Shown: positions 1-7,670, counted from the stretch's first letter. The stretch is DNA of 16,684 bases from an uncultured Haemophilus sp. (GCA_902481695.1 CABSXY010000013.1:1-16684), one strand, 5' to 3'. The notes: generated by a model not told the origin, from the letters alone. Numbers and translations: made by a program.

Positions 1-458
1 TCAGTTTCGGGTACGCGAGCTACAATCGCACAATCTAAGCGGCCAGTTTCTAATTGTTCTAATAATTGGTGAGTTTGGGCTTCGTAAAGAAAAACTTCTA
101 AATCTGGAAAAGTTTCTTTCAATGTTGGTACAATATAAGGAAGTAGGTAAGGGCCAACGGTTGGGATTAATCCAATGTGTAATGGGCCTGTCATTTCTTT
201 ACCTTGATTGCTAGCCATTTCTTTGAGTAATTTTACTTCTCGTAATACAGTGCGAGCTTGATCAACAAGTAACATACCAGATTGCGTGAAGAGTACTTTA
301 CGGCTAGTACGTTCAAGTAAAATAATGCCTAATTCATCTTCTAGTTTGCGAATTTGGCCACTTAAAGTCGGTTGACTAACATTGCAAAAATCCGCCGCTC
401 GACGGAAATGTTTAAACTCGGAAAGGGCTACTAAGTATTCTAAATCACGAATATTCAT
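1..458 (-). CDS. oxyR: OxyR, LysR-family peroxide-sensing regulator (partial, C-terminus off the window)
   Basis: The first 152 codons read leftward from the ATG at 458 (MNIRDLEYLVAL...) and follow E. coli OxyR almost residue for residue. They include the winged helix-turn-helix around residues 18-37 (RRAADFCNVSQPTLSGQIRK), the linker helix, and the start of the regulatory domain (GPLHIGLIPTVGPYLLP). OxyR is the cytoplasmic peroxide sensor that activates antioxidant genes when Cys199 and Cys208 form a disulfide; those residues lie beyond the window edge, so redox function cannot be checked here. The gene is divergent from the peroxidase gene pgdX, the classic arrangement of a LysR-type regulator next to its target. 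A possible OxyR box at 473-509 overlaps a TATAAA at 470-475 (leftward strand) that could be the oxyR -10, which would fit autorepression. Confidence 0.95.
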   Translation of the reverse strand, partial: MNIRDLEYLVALSEFKHFRRAADFCNVSQPTLSGQIRKLEDELGIILLERTSRKVLFTQSGMLLVDQARTVLREVKLLKEMASNQGKEMTGPLHIGLIPTVGPYLLPYIVPTLKETFPDLEVFLYEAQTHQLLEQLETGRLDCAIVARVPET

Positions 459-472
459 AGGGTTCTCACTTT

Positions 473-509
473 ATAGAATATGTCAATTAAAAGGATAGAA
501 TTAATTGAT
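473..509. promoter_or_regulatory. Putative OxyR binding site between oxyR and pgdX
   Basis: The family motif is ATAGntnnnanCTAT repeated with a 7-bp gap, so ATAG elements recur every 22 bp. Here ATAG occurs at 473-476 and 495-498, exactly 22 bp apart. The CTAT positions are degenerate (CAAT at 484-487, TGAT at 506-509). The site ends one base before the presumed pgdX -35 box, the usual position for OxyR activation. The assignment rests on motif and context. Confidence 0.5.
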
Positions 510-510
510 T

Positions 511-538
511 ATGACTATATCACAAAACTTTCTATAAT
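511..538 (+). promoter_or_regulatory. Putative pgdX promoter
   Basis: A perfect TATAAT lies at 533-538, with ATGACT (4/6 to TTGACA) at 511-516 and a 16-bp spacer. The weak -35 next to the OxyR box fits an activator-dependent promoter. A good ribosome-binding site (AGAGGAG) follows just before the pgdX ATG at 590. Confidence 0.6.
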
Positions 539-589
539 GCCTATGAAGTTTTTAGGGCTAATTAATTTAACTCACAGAGGAGACACATT

Positions 590-1315
590 ATGTCTAATAT
601 GGAAGGAAAAAAAGTTCCACAAGTTACATTCCGCACTCGTCAAGGTGATCAATGGGTTGATGTGACCACATCTGAATTATTTGATAACAAAACAGTTGTT
701 GTTTTCTCATTACCAGGTGCATTCACGCCAACTTGTTCATCTTCTCACTTACCACGTTATAACGAGCTTGCACCTGTTTTCAAACAACATGGTGTAGATG
801 ATATTTTAGTTGTATCAGTAAATGATACGTTTGTGATGAATGCGTGGAAAGAAGCTGAAGAAGCACATAACGTAAAATTCATTCCAGATGGTAACGGTAC
901 CTTCACTGAGGGTATGGGCATGTTAGTTGGAAAAGATGATTTAGGTTTTGGTAAACGTTCTTGGCGTTATTCTATGCTTGTGAAAAATGGCGTAGTTGAA
1001 AAAATGTTTATTGAACCAAATGAACCAGGCGATCCATTTAAAGTATCAGATGCAGATACCATGTTGAAATACATTGCACCAAATTACCAAGTGCAAGAAT
1101 CAATTTCAATCTTCACTAAACCTGGTTGCCCATATTGTGCGAAAGCAAAACAACTTTTACGCGATAAAGGTTTAAGCTTTGAAGAAATCGTATTAGGTCA
1201 CGATGCAACAATCGTGAGTGTACGTGCAGTTTCTGGTCGCTCAACTGTGCCACAAGTATTCATTGGTGGTAAACACATCGGTGGTAGCGACGATTTAGAA
1301 AAATATTTTGCATAA
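590..1315 (+). CDS. pgdX: Peroxiredoxin-glutaredoxin fusion (hybrid peroxidase)
   Basis: This 241-residue two-domain enzyme reduces hydrogen peroxide and organic peroxides with electrons from glutathione. Residues 1-165 form a Prx5-type peroxiredoxin with the peroxidatic cysteine at Cys49 in [12 protein letters not shown]. Residues 170-241 form a glutaredoxin with the CPYC active site at 180-183, the cis-proline loop TVPQVF at 219-224 and the GGSDDL glutathione-binding segment near 231. This fusion is well known from H. influenzae and other Pasteurellaceae, and the length matches from memory. The start at 590 is supported by the AGAGGAG motif upstream; an overlapping frame starting at 480 is a shadow. 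It is divergent from oxyR and probably OxyR-activated. It ends at a hairpin terminator at 1367-1392. Confidence 0.96.
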   Translation: MSNMEGKKVPQVTFRTRQGDQWVDVTTSELFDNKTVVVFSLPGAFTPTCSSSHLPRYNELAPVFKQHGVDDILVVSVNDTFVMNAWKEAEEAHNVKFIPDGNGTFTEGMGMLVGKDDLGFGKRSWRYSMLVKNGVVEKMFIEPNEPGDPFKVSDADTMLKYIAPNYQVQESISIFTKPGCPYCAKAKQLLRDKGLSFEEIVLGHDATIVSVRAVSGRSTVPQVFIGGKHIGGSDDLEKYFA

Positions 1316-1336
1316 TTGATTGCAGGTAGGAATTTT

Positions 1337-1395
1337 TTATATTTTTGATTGTTAGGAACATAATGTAAAAGGGAGCGAAAGCTCCCTTTTTTGTT
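1337..1395. repeat. Left copy of a 59-bp direct repeat containing a terminator
   Basis: Positions 1337-1395 match 7881-7939 at 58 of 59 bases in the same orientation (only 1351 G versus 7895 A). Similarity stops sharply at both ends. The segment includes the 3' flank of pgdX and its hairpin terminator. The two copies bracket the accessory block. Confidence 0.95.
1367..1392. terminator. Bidirectional intrinsic terminator after pgdX
   Basis: The stem GGGAGC / GCTCCC (1371-1376 with 1381-1386) closes a GAAA tetraloop. It is flanked by AAAA on the left and TTTTTT on the right, so it can terminate in both directions. It is identical to the hairpin at 7911-7936. Confidence 0.92.
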
Positions 1396-1619
1396 TTTTA
1401 TCATAAGGATATAAGTTTTATATGATATTAGTAGAAGGAAATTATCATAGAATCTTTAAAAGTGCAGTTATATTGAGCGATATTTTTTATTCAGTTGTAT
1501 AACTATATAGTTGAGCAAACGGCATGCCAAAATCATATTTATTAGGTGTTTAGCAGAAAGGATTAGCCTTTGACTAGAATACTACTTGTACTACTTAGAT
1601 TTCATTCATATCCAAATTC

Positions 1620-1659
1620 TGAAAGCGTTGATGATTTTTATGACTTGATCCCCTACAAT
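1620..1659 (+). promoter_or_regulatory. Possible promoter and LacI-type operator of the fusion regulator
   Basis: TACAAT at 1654-1659 is a candidate -10. TGAAAGCGTTGATG at 1620-1633 resembles a degenerate LacI/CcpA-type operator and would cover the -35 region. There is no good -35 at standard spacing, so this is weak evidence for autoregulation. Confidence 0.3.
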
Positions 1660-1688
1660 ACAAGTTAAACAATCAGGAGTAGAGAATT

Positions 1689-3749
1689 ATGGCGACGATA
1701 AAAGATATAGCGAAAGAAGCTGGAGTGTCGTTAGGTACTGTTTCCAATGTGCTAAACAAAAAGCATAACGTCAGTTTGGAAAAAATTAATTTGGTAAACG
1801 ATGCAATAAAAAAACTGGGTTATCAGAAAAATATTCAAGCTAGTTTTTTAAAGTCTGGCGGAAGTAATCAGATTGCAGTTATATTTCCTTCTATCTCATC
1901 ACCTGAATATTATTTACTTTATGAATCTTTAGAAGGGTATTTTTCTCAGAAGGGTTATCAATTAAATCTTTATTTAACTGATAATAATCCAAGTAAAGAG
2001 CGTTTGTTTCTCGAGAAAATTTCAGGTGAGAATACTACATTTGTGATTGTTGTATCTTGTTTACCTGATGCAAATGAATATAAGCAATATTTTGATATTG
2101 AATTAGTTAAAATTATCTTTCTTTATAGAGAGATAAGAAATGCCAAATATTATCTTGGGCTTGATTATGAATCTATTCTAACTAATGTTGTTAAGGAAGC
2201 TAAAGGAAATGGAGATAAGCGAATTGGTATTGTTTCAAATCAAAAGTATAAAATAAAAGAAGCTGTTGAATTAGTTTATTGTTTTTTAAAACATCCATTT
2301 GAGGTTGTGAAATTTATTGAGGATGAGCATCTTTCTTCAATTGTTACGCTAAATATTTTGCATGCTGAAGAGATTTATAATGCATTTTACTTTTGTAATC
2401 AATCCCCTCCAAAAATTTATACGATTAATCATCAATTTAGTCATGATGAGAGGTTCATTTCCTATTATATTAGTTATGATTTTATTGTTAGGAACATTAT
2501 TCATATTATAGAAGGTGAATGCCTTGAGTTATTTTATCAAGATAAGGGGTTTTTATTTAAAAAATCAGATATATTGCATAGTTCATTGCGTATTTTAGCA
2601 ATATCGAGCCCTTCTATTGAGGCGTTAAAGAAAATACTCCCACATTTTAAACGGCAAACAGGTATTCAAGTACAGATTGATACAGTACCTTTTGTCAGTA
2701 TTTCCGAAGTTTTGACGAATCCAAAACAAGCTAAACAATATGATATTGTGCGTCTTGATATGGAGCGTTTACCGCTATTGGCCAGTTATCTTCAACCATT
2801 TAATTTTATTCAGCAAGAAGAACTAGCTTCTCACTATTCTAATAATTTGATTAAACGATTTTGTTTGGTTAATGACCAGCTCTATGCAATTCCATTTGAT
2901 CCGAGTATTCAGGTTCTATTTTATCATAAAGCCATTTTTGACGATATGATTACGCAGCGGCTTTTTTATGAACAATATAAGACTGATTTAATGCCTCCAA
3001 GAACATTCGAGGAGTTTAATCGTATTGCACGTTTTTTTGACCATAATCTTATGCTTAAGTCACCTATTCGTTATGGAACAGCATTAATTGATAATCCTGA
3101 GATTCTAGCACTTGAATTCTTAGTTCGTTATTACTCGTTAGCAAACAAGCCAATTCTTGCACAGGATGTATCGGCATTTAGTAGAGAAATTGCATTTCGT
3201 GTCTTAGAAAATTTAGCAGAGTTAAAAGATAATGCGGTATTGTTACACGGCAGTTGGTGGGATAAGGCAGTAGAATGTTTTGAGAAAAAAGAAACAGCAA
3301 TGTTAATGATTTATTCCAATCATTATTCTCATTTATCTCACAATATGCCGAGTTCAATTGGTTGTGCACCAGTGCCTGGAAATATGCCTCTTATTGGTGG
3401 AGGAAGTTTAGCAATAGTGAAAGGATGTGAAAAATACGAAGAAGTGCGGTTGTTTTTTGAATGGTTTTTAAATGATGAAATACATGAACGTTATGTTCGT
3501 CTTGGTGGTGTTTCGGCAAGGAAAAATGTATTAATGAATCAAGCATTGATTAGACAGTCTCCTTGGATTTCTCTAATTGAGAAAATAAATTTTAATGGTG
3601 TTCGTGAAAATGTGGATGCAAAAGGTCATGCTATTGATTTGGTGAAAATTGAAAAGCAAATCGGATTAATCCTTTTTGCTTTTCTTAATAATCAATTTAA
3701 TACAGATGTTGCAGTTGAAAAAATAGCGAATATTTTTCGTAATATCTAA
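1689..3749 (+). CDS. Fusion regulator: LacI-type DNA-binding domain plus ABC solute-binding-protein-like domain
   Basis: 686 residues, about twice the usual LacI-family length. Residues 2-25 are a canonical LacI helix-turn-helix (TIKDIAKEAGVSLGTVSNVLN), followed by a hinge to about residue 58. Residues 60-290 look like a divergent LacI-type periplasmic-binding fold (QIAVIFPSISSPEYY; RIGIVSNQ at 178-185). From about residue 300 the protein becomes a second module typical of family 1 extracellular solute-binding proteins: SLRILAISS at the start, QLYAIPFDPSIQVLFYHKAIF at 397-416 (the 'YGlPfd...lyYrkdlF' motif) and GGGSLAIVKG near 570-579 before an FFEWFL helix. There is no signal peptide, so this half must be cytoplasmic. 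AGGAG at 1675-1679 supports the start. It converges on galT with a 2-bp gap and is the natural candidate to bind TTGAAACGTTTCAA at 7705-7718. A perfect uptake signal lies inside it (3442-3450). The ligand is unknown, probably a sugar or sugar conjugate. Confidence 0.9.
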   Translation: MATIKDIAKEAGVSLGTVSNVLNKKHNVSLEKINLVNDAIKKLGYQKNIQASFLKSGGSNQIAVIFPSISSPEYYLLYESLEGYFSQKGYQLNLYLTDNNPSKERLFLEKISGENTTFVIVVSCLPDANEYKQYFDIELVKIIFLYREIRNAKYYLGLDYESILTNVVKEAKGNGDKRIGIVSNQKYKIKEAVELVYCFLKHPFEVVKFIEDEHLSSIVTLNILHAEEIYNAFYFCNQSPPKIYTINHQFSHDERFISYYISYDFIVRNIIHIIEGECLELFYQDKGFLFKKSDILHSSLRILAISSPSIEALKKILPHFKRQTGIQVQIDTVPFVSISEVLTNPKQAKQYDIVRLDMERLPLLASYLQPFNFIQQEELASHYSNNLIKRFCLVNDQLYAIPFDPSIQVLFYHKAIFDDMITQRLFYEQYKTDLMPPRTFEEFNRIARFFDHNLMLKSPIRYGTALIDNPEILALEFLVRYYSLANKPILAQDVSAFSREIAFRVLENLAELKDNAVLLHGSWWDKAVECFEKKETAMLMIYSNHYSHLSHNMPSSIGCAPVPGNMPLIGGGSLAIVKGCEKYEEVRLFFEWFLNDEIHERYVRLGGVSARKNVLMNQALIRQSPWISLIEKINFNGVRENVDAKGHAIDLVKIEKQIGLILFAFLNNQFNTDVAVEKIANIFRNI
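3442..3450 (+). other. DNA uptake signal core AAGTGCGGT inside the fusion regulator
   Basis: This is the only perfect 9-base Hin-type uptake signal core I found between 1396 and 7880. It encodes part of EEVRLFF in the solute-binding-like domain. It implies that the block has resided in, or been exchanged among, Haemophilus-type genomes. Confidence 0.85.
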
Positions 3750-3762
3750 CTTTATAGATATT
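3741..3762. terminator. A+T-rich inverted repeat over the convergent stop codons (possible weak terminator)
   Basis: AATATCTA (3741-3748) and TAGATATT (3755-3762) form an 8-bp stem with a 6-base loop spanning the stop codons of the regulator and galT. It lacks G+C pairs and a clean U-tract, so termination here would be weak. Confidence 0.3.
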
Positions 3763-4801
3763 CTTTATAATGTTTAGTATCGCTTACAGAATTCAAGCGT
3801 TCAGCAGCTTGTTCAGGCGTTAGATCACGTTGATTTTCCGCCAGCATTTCGTAGCCTACCATAAACTTACGAATGGTTGCTGAACGTAAAAGTGGGGGAT
3901 AGAAGTGAGCGTGTAACTGCCAATGAGAATTATCCTTACTATTAAATGGGGCGAAGTGGAAACCCATAGAATAAGAAAAACTTATTTTGAATAAATTATC
4001 GTAACGAGTTGTGAGTTTTTTTAATACAAGAGCTAAATCTTCACGTTCTGTCTGGTTTAATTCTTCAATCGATTTAAATTGTTTCGATTTTGGAAGTAAT
4101 AAGGTTTCAAAGGGCCAAGTTGCCCAATAAGGGACTACGGCTACCCAATCCTCAGTTTCAGCTACGATGCGTTCACTTTTTTCTAATTCACGTTTTACAT
4201 AATCAAGTAATAATTGTGTTCCATATTTTTGATAGTATTCTGCTTGGTATTTATCTTCAATTATTATTTCATTTGGTAAGAAATTACTTGCCCAAATTTG
4301 ACCATGAGGGTGTGGATTTGAACATCCCATTATTGCACCTTTATTCTCAAAAATTTGAACCCATTGATAACGTTGTTTTAGTTCATAAACCTGTTCTTGC
4401 CATACTCGGATAATCAGTTCGATTTCAGGTATGGTAAGTTGTGGCAGTGTTTTACTGTGATCAGGTGAAAAGCAAATCACTCTACTTTCACCTTGCGTAG
4501 TCGAAATTTTGAATAGAGGGTCATCATTTTTTTCATGGGAGGGGGTATCACTAAGTAAAGCAGAAAAGTCATTTTTGAACACAAAAGGTTTGGTATATAT
4601 TGGGTTCAATTCGCCAGTGATACGTTTATTACCAGGACAGAGATAGCATTCAGGATCATAGCTTGGTTTATTATCATCAATGACTTCTTCCTGTTGCCCT
4701 TGCCATGGTCGTTTGGCACGATGGGGTGAGACTAAAACCCATTGATTTTTTAAAGGATTAAATCGACGGTGTGGATGTTCAGTTAAAATAAATGTACTCA
4801 T
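3752..4801 (-). CDS. galT: Galactose-1-phosphate uridylyltransferase
   Basis: GalT exchanges UMP between UDP-glucose and galactose-1-phosphate, giving UDP-galactose and glucose-1-phosphate (Leloir pathway, cytoplasm). From the ATG at 4801 the protein is 349 residues, the standard length. Key residues fall on E. coli numbering: zinc ligands Cys52, Cys55, His115 and His164, catalytic His166 in HPHGQIW, and Gln168, so it should be active. An upstream in-frame ATG at 4852 would add 17 unconserved residues and overlap the previous gene; AAGAGA before 4801 decides the start. It is the last gene of the leftward operon, 43 bp after the MgtC-family gene. Unlike normal gal operons, no galK, galM or galE lies beside it. 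A second galT in a normal gal operon elsewhere is likely but not visible. Confidence 0.95.
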   Translation of the reverse strand: MSTFILTEHPHRRFNPLKNQWVLVSPHRAKRPWQGQQEEVIDDNKPSYDPECYLCPGNKRITGELNPIYTKPFVFKNDFSALLSDTPSHEKNDDPLFKISTTQGESRVICFSPDHSKTLPQLTIPEIELIIRVWQEQVYELKQRYQWVQIFENKGAIMGCSNPHPHGQIWASNFLPNEIIIEDKYQAEYYQKYGTQLLLDYVKRELEKSERIVAETEDWVAVVPYWATWPFETLLLPKSKQFKSIEELNQTEREDLALVLKKLTTRYDNLFKISFSYSMGFHFAPFNSKDNSHWQLHAHFYPPLLRSATIRKFMVGYEMLAENQRDLTPEQAAERLNSVSDTKHYKEYL

Positions 4802-4844
4802 AATATATTCTCTTTTATAAATAATTAATCTAATAGCTTTTGAA

Positions 4845-5564
4845 TTAAGCATAATTCATTTCAATATCACGAATATCATGGAGATTTTTAAGATATTGAT
4901 AAATTTCTAAATAAGAATTTCTATCAGTAAGGTTTGCTGAGATTGATAATATAGTACAATTTTGCGATTGCTCTTTAATGTTAATGCTATCAATATCACA
5001 TTGGTGATTTTCTAGGTCATTAATTACGCGTTCTATATTATTGTTTAATACTTTTAAAATAATGGTTGCTCGATTATTCGTCTGCTTTTTAGGTACAATA
5101 AGTTTTAAATAATGGCTGTATTTTAATGTGAGTAAAATTACTAAAGCTACTGCAATGGCATCACCATAGAATCCTGCACCAATGGTTATGCCAATGCCTG
5201 CGGAGCTCCAAATCATTGCCGCAGTAGTAATACCTGAAACAACATCATCGCTTTTGTGTAATATAACACCTGAGCCAATGAAACCAATACCACTAATCAC
5301 TTGAGCAGCAAGCCGCATTGGGTCTGTACGGATATTGTTAGAAAGAGAGGCGTAATATTCGGCCGAATGAATGGATACAGTAGTTAGAATGCAAGTGGTA
5401 ACTGCAATAATAATACAAGTTTTAATTCCCACTGGTTTTCGCTTACTTTCTCGCTCAAATCCAATCATTCCTCCTAATAATGCAGCAAATAATAATTTTA
5501 TCCAGGCAGATAGATGATAAATATCGGATAAATTTTGTTGTAAAAAGTCTAAAGAAAGCCACAT
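4845..5564 (-). CDS. MgtC/SapB-family inner membrane protein
   Basis: From the ATG at 5564 the protein has 239 residues. The N-terminal two thirds hold about five hydrophobic helices (roughly 22-40, 47-66, 84-104, 112-132, 135-150) with the family signatures GGMIGFERE (31-39) and DPMRLAAQV with [10 protein letters not shown] (81-101). Residues 160-239 look like the small ACT-like cytoplasmic domain of MgtC-type proteins. MgtC of Salmonella helps survival in low magnesium and in macrophages and modulates the F-ATP synthase; many relatives are uncharacterised. An upstream ATG at 5594 lies inside a hairpin with no ribosome-binding site, whereas AGGAAAAG precedes 5564, so the shorter form is chosen. 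Its place between a transporter and galT is unusual and its role there is unknown. Confidence 0.88.
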   Translation of the reverse strand: MWLSLDFLQQNLSDIYHLSAWIKLLFAALLGGMIGFERESKRKPVGIKTCIIIAVTTCILTTVSIHSAEYYASLSNNIRTDPMRLAAQVISGIGFIGSGVILHKSDDVVSGITTAAMIWSSAGIGITIGAGFYGDAIAVALVILLTLKYSHYLKLIVPKKQTNNRATIILKVLNNNIERVINDLENHQCDIDSINIKEQSQNCTILSISANLTDRNSYLEIYQYLKNLHDIRDIEMNYA

Positions 5565-5574
5565 AACTTTTCCT

Positions 5575-5597
5575 AAAAGGGTGCAAAGTTGCACCCT
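5575..5597 (-). terminator. Intercistronic hairpin between transporter and MgtC-family gene (attenuator or processing site)
   Basis: AGGGTGCAA (5578-5586) and TTGCACCCT (5589-5597) form a perfect 9-bp stem with a 2-base central loop. On the leftward transcript it is followed by UUUU, then the AGGA of the next gene. It resembles a weak intrinsic terminator and should lower expression of the two distal genes. Confidence 0.6.
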
Positions 5598-5606
5598 ATC
5601 ATTTTA

Positions 5607-6809
5607 TTATTTTTTAAATTCTTCTGTATCTTTAAAGAAGATCCAGAATAAAATTCCAACAATTAAGGCGACAACGGCAGGGTATAACCAGAATTCAGAC
5701 CATTGTGGGGCTGCAAGTGGCATGCTTTTTTCGGTGACAACATGATTATTAATTGCCCCGATAACAGAGGATGCCATAAATACACCAAATCCATTAGAGA
5801 CTATAAAACGTAACCCCTGTGCTTGGGCTTTAATGCTTTCATGGGCTTTAGAATTCACATATACATCGCCTGCAGTAAAGAAGAAGTCCCAGCAAACTCC
5901 TTGTAATAATAAGCCAATAAGAATATATGTGAAATAATCATCAGAAGTAGCAGCATGAGAGAAAATAAACATTCGGATAACCCATCCGATAATACCTAGC
6001 ATGATTACTACTTTAAAACCAAATTTTTTCAGCATGCTAACTAGTAAGACCATAAATAGAACTTCTGCACCTACAGCAATTTGCATCATATTAGCTGAGT
6101 TCATATCCAAAACTTTTAAATAGACTGGAATATAGGCACTATAAGCTGTTTTGGTAATCATGAGAACAAATGTTGCCAACATAAAGATTGTAAAATAGCG
6201 ATCTTTAAAGAGAGACAGAGCATCTAAGCAGAAAATAGTACGAAGATCTAATTTTGAACCTTTAGCTGTTGGTGGTGTGTTTGGTAATGTAAGGCAATAT
6301 AGTCCGCAAATAATTGCTGAAATTGCAGCTACTTTAAAGACAATCACATTATCAAAAATCTTGTAATAACCCATGATGAGGCCAATTACAATAAAACCGA
6401 TATTGCCGAATACTCGGATATATGGGAACAGTTTTTGTTCTGAAATATGGTGAAAGGCAATGCTATTGGAGAGTGCTGTGGTTGGATAGTATAGCAAACC
6501 AACAATGAAAATAATGAATAAAAATGCTGTGACATTACCTTCTAAAATATAAGTAGGTAGTAGCAACATAACTAAGCCATTTAAGATGTGTAAAATTGAA
6601 ATTACTTTTTGTGAAGCAAAGAAGCGATCGGCAATCATACCAATAAATAATGGCGAAATAATTGTTGCGAGTCCCAGTAAAGAATAAGTTGTTCCAATAC
6701 TTTCTTTCATATTGTAGGTAGCAAGTACAGCTCCGATAGTCATATTCCAAGCACCTTGCACAAAATATTGCATAAACATCATCACGAAAAGACGGGGAAT
6801 TTTAAACAT
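5607..6809 (-). CDS. Major facilitator transporter, nucleoside:H+ symporter (NupG/XapB) family
   Basis: 400 residues with about 12 hydrophobic segments. The pattern is that of the NupG family: SIGTTYSLLGLATIISPLFIG and IADRF in the first third, LDALSLFKDRYF at the central loop, IGWVIRMFIF, and the late motif CWDFFFTAGDVYVN...IKAQAQGLRFIVSNGFG, which parallels NupG FDFFNISGSVFV...IRASAQGMF..TNGFG. NupG-type proteins import nucleosides with protons across the inner membrane, but the family also has members of unknown or sugar-like specificity, so the substrate is open. It starts 16 bp after the hydrolase gene with a good AGGAG. It is the only transporter in the operon and presumably brings in the ligand of the regulator. 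Confidence 0.9.
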   Translation of the reverse strand: MFKIPRLFVMMFMQYFVQGAWNMTIGAVLATYNMKESIGTTYSLLGLATIISPLFIGMIADRFFASQKVISILHILNGLVMLLLPTYILEGNVTAFLFIIFIVGLLYYPTTALSNSIAFHHISEQKLFPYIRVFGNIGFIVIGLIMGYYKIFDNVIVFKVAAISAIICGLYCLTLPNTPPTAKGSKLDLRTIFCLDALSLFKDRYFTIFMLATFVLMITKTAYSAYIPVYLKVLDMNSANMMQIAVGAEVLFMVLLVSMLKKFGFKVVIMLGIIGWVIRMFIFSHAATSDDYFTYILIGLLLQGVCWDFFFTAGDVYVNSKAHESIKAQAQGLRFIVSNGFGVFMASSVIGAINNHVVTEKSMPLAAPQWSEFWLYPAVVALIVGILFWIFFKDTEEFKK

Positions 6810-6825
6810 GATCCGTTCTCCTAAT

Positions 6826-7647
6826 TTAAATATTTTTAATTAATCCATCATAGGCGACTTCAATTTGGTGAGGTTTAAAAATTTCTACCAAACTTTGATA
6901 ATCAAACCCGCAACTATGAGAATGATGAGATGTTAGAATTTGTGTTTGTTGTGATAAATTATTGTTCTCCTTGAATTTTTGTTTCATATTGATTACGGTT
7001 TCAATACTCATATGATTATTGGTTTTGTCATTTTGACGATAGCCATATGTACACTCCAATACGATTAAATCGATTTTTTTATTTTCTAACCAGTTCCATG
7101 TTAAATCTCCATAATAGCCAGAGTCATGTCCGTATAGCAGTGTTTTGCCATTTTTCTCAATAAAATAGATATAGCACATTTCCCATTTTTCATGATTAGC
7201 GATAAGTGGAGTAATTTTTGCACCGCTGCTAGTAGTAATGGTGACAAATGGAATAAGAATAGAAAGATTAAAACGATCTGGAGTCAGATCAACAATGCCA
7301 TTTAAACAGCCGTTAATTGCTTTATCGCTACCGTATATGTACATAGGATGCTCAACATTGAATGCAAAATTTCTTACACGATTATGTAGTTCTCCTACAT
7401 TAAAATGATCAGGATGAGTATGAGTGATGAGTAAATCTTTAATTTTTGTTACATCAATATGATTTACATTGGCTTGATGAAAAAATTCAGGAGAAATATC
7501 GATTTGAATTTCATCATCAATAATTGCAGAAGAACGAGTTCTTACATCACGTCCTCCTGTTTTCCTAACTTGTTCGCATAACTCACATTTACAATAAGGG
7601 TTTGGAATGCCTTCTGAGGCACCGGTACCAAGAAAGTGTAGTTTCAT
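6826..7647 (-). CDS. PhnP-like metallo-beta-lactamase-fold hydrolase (probable phosphodiesterase)
   Basis: 273 residues. The fold signature HxHxDH is at 76-81 (HTHPDH). Other metal ligands are visible at His152 (ANHEKWEM), Asp175 (GHDSGYY) and probably His242 or His244 (TSHHSHS). The N-terminal GTGASEGIPNPYCKCELC places Cys19, Cys21 and Cys24 where E. coli PhnP has its structural zinc cysteines; NHMS at 211-214 and VAYDGL near the end also follow PhnP. PhnP opens 5-phosphoribosyl 1,2-cyclic phosphate in phosphonate breakdown, so phosphodiester or cyclic-phosphate hydrolysis is the best guess. This protein is longer than PhnP, and there are no other phn genes. It is the first gene of the operon, with AGGAGA before the ATG. 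The substrate is unknown. Confidence 0.85.
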   Translation of the reverse strand: MKLHFLGTGASEGIPNPYCKCELCEQVRKTGGRDVRTRSSAIIDDEIQIDISPEFFHQANVNHIDVTKIKDLLITHTHPDHFNVGELHNRVRNFAFNVEHPMYIYGSDKAINGCLNGIVDLTPDRFNLSILIPFVTITTSSGAKITPLIANHEKWEMCYIYFIEKNGKTLLYGHDSGYYGDLTWNWLENKKIDLIVLECTYGYRQNDKTNNHMSIETVINMKQKFKENNNLSQQTQILTSHHSHSCGFDYQSLVEIFKPHQIEVAYDGLIKNI

Positions 7648-7662
7648 TGCAGGTCTCCTATT

Positions 7663-7670
7663 TTGAAACG
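7663..7670. promoter_or_regulatory. Second LacI-type operator half-site downstream of the promoter
   Basis: TTGAAACG here repeats the left half of the palindrome at 7705-7712, exactly 42 bp away, about four helical turns. The right half is not conserved. It could be an auxiliary operator. Confidence 0.35.

Larger units (their letters stand above)
1316..1688. other. Intergenic region: pgdX terminator, left edge of accessory block, regulator promoter
   Basis: These 373 bp hold the left copy of the 59-bp repeat with the pgdX terminator (1337-1395), then A+T-rich DNA without a convincing gene. Visible details are a one-mismatch uptake signal (AAAGTGCAGT, about 1459), a 12-bp palindrome AACTATATAGTT at 1501-1512, and a possible promoter and operator for the downstream regulator at 1620-1659. 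Confidence 0.7.

Noticed and set aside
480..665. Rightward 61-codon frame overlapping the oxyR-pgdX promoter
   Set aside because: It covers the OxyR box and promoter and overlaps pgdX in another frame; no ribosome-binding site.
4090..4413. Rightward open frame of 107 codons
   Set aside because: Antisense to galT, whose catalytic residues are all intact; composition is not protein-like.
4802..4852. 17-residue N-terminal extension of GalT
   Set aside because: It would overlap the previous gene, is not conserved in GalT, and the residue numbering of the active site fits only the start at 4801.
5565..5594. 10-residue N-terminal extension of the MgtC-family protein
   Set aside because: The upstream ATG lies within a stable hairpin and lacks a ribosome-binding site; AGGAAAAG precedes the ATG at 5564.
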